From Vulcanimicrobiota bacterium (lineage in GTDB: Bacteria; Eremiobacterota; Eremiobacteria; Baltobacterales; Baltobacteraceae): DNA of 5,251 nt. Below, piece after piece: positions 5,241 through 5,251 of the stretch; within the stretch, counting starts at the first letter, position 1, and every line of letters starts with the position of its first letter. A model generated the notes under the pieces. That model was not told the origin of the DNA and did not search any database. It saw only the letters and a list, made by a program, of their open reading frames with translations. The DNA lies in assembly GCA_030042755.1 (NCBI GenBank), contig JASHZC010000331.1, forward strand, positions 1 to 5,251. Reading direction: 5' to 3'. The translations under genes were made by a program, and so were the position numbers.

Positions 5241-5251
5241 CGTCCCGGCAG

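Noticed and set aside
1..5251. tRNA, rRNA, CRISPR arrays, insertion sequences or transposase remnants
   Set aside because: No repeat-spacer pattern, terminal inverted repeats with a transposase, or tRNA-like cloverleaf was seen; the window is almost fully occupied by the six genes.

Overview
The window is an ordinary-looking stretch of a bacterial chromosome with six protein genes and almost no spare DNA. Composition is GC-rich (roughly 55-60 % by eye). The first gene encodes a lipoprotein with a clear lipobox, and MarC-type and BamB-like proteins fit a Gram-negative-type (diderm) cell. Nothing fixes the taxon. My guess is an environmental lineage such as Candidatus Eremiobacterota (WPS-2) or a relative, at low confidence. 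If the glutaredoxin gene is read as proposed below, the organism must also have the selenocysteine machinery (SelA/SelB/SelC/SelD).

Layout, left to right. (1) 56-1429 (+): a secreted lipoprotein with a PQQ-type beta-propeller. (2) 1495-1950 (+): a small VOC (glyoxalase/bleomycin-resistance fold) protein. (3) 1985-2023: a strong 39-base inverted repeat in the gap before the next gene. (4) 2027-2668 (+): a MarC-family membrane protein. (5) 2706-2972 (+): a small CPYC glutaredoxin-like protein. (6) 2995-4533 and 4530-5225 (-): an ABC exporter permease and its ATPase, transcribed ATPase first, with a 4-base ATGA overlap. The two gene groups converge at about 2960-2995.

The main discovery candidate is at that convergence point. 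The glutaredoxin-like frame meets TGA at 2958-2960, continues for Thr-Val-His and stops at TAG (2970-2972). Directly after the TGA is a hairpin, CCGTTC-GGTC-GAACGG, whose GGUC loop lies at positions 22-25 counted from the U of UGA. From memory, that is the loop sequence and position of the SelB-binding hairpin of E. coli fdhF. Together with the similarity to the Uxx-star glutaredoxin-like (seleno)protein family, this suggests that the TGA encodes selenocysteine and that a standard gene caller would cut the protein four residues short.

Functional links between neighbours are weak. VOC, MarC and the glutaredoxin-like gene are co-directional and could share a transcript, although the 1985-2023 hairpin may terminate or gate it. 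The ABC pair is a self-contained two-gene operon of unknown substrate. No RNA genes, mobile elements, CRISPR arrays or gene-free stretches over 300 bases are present.
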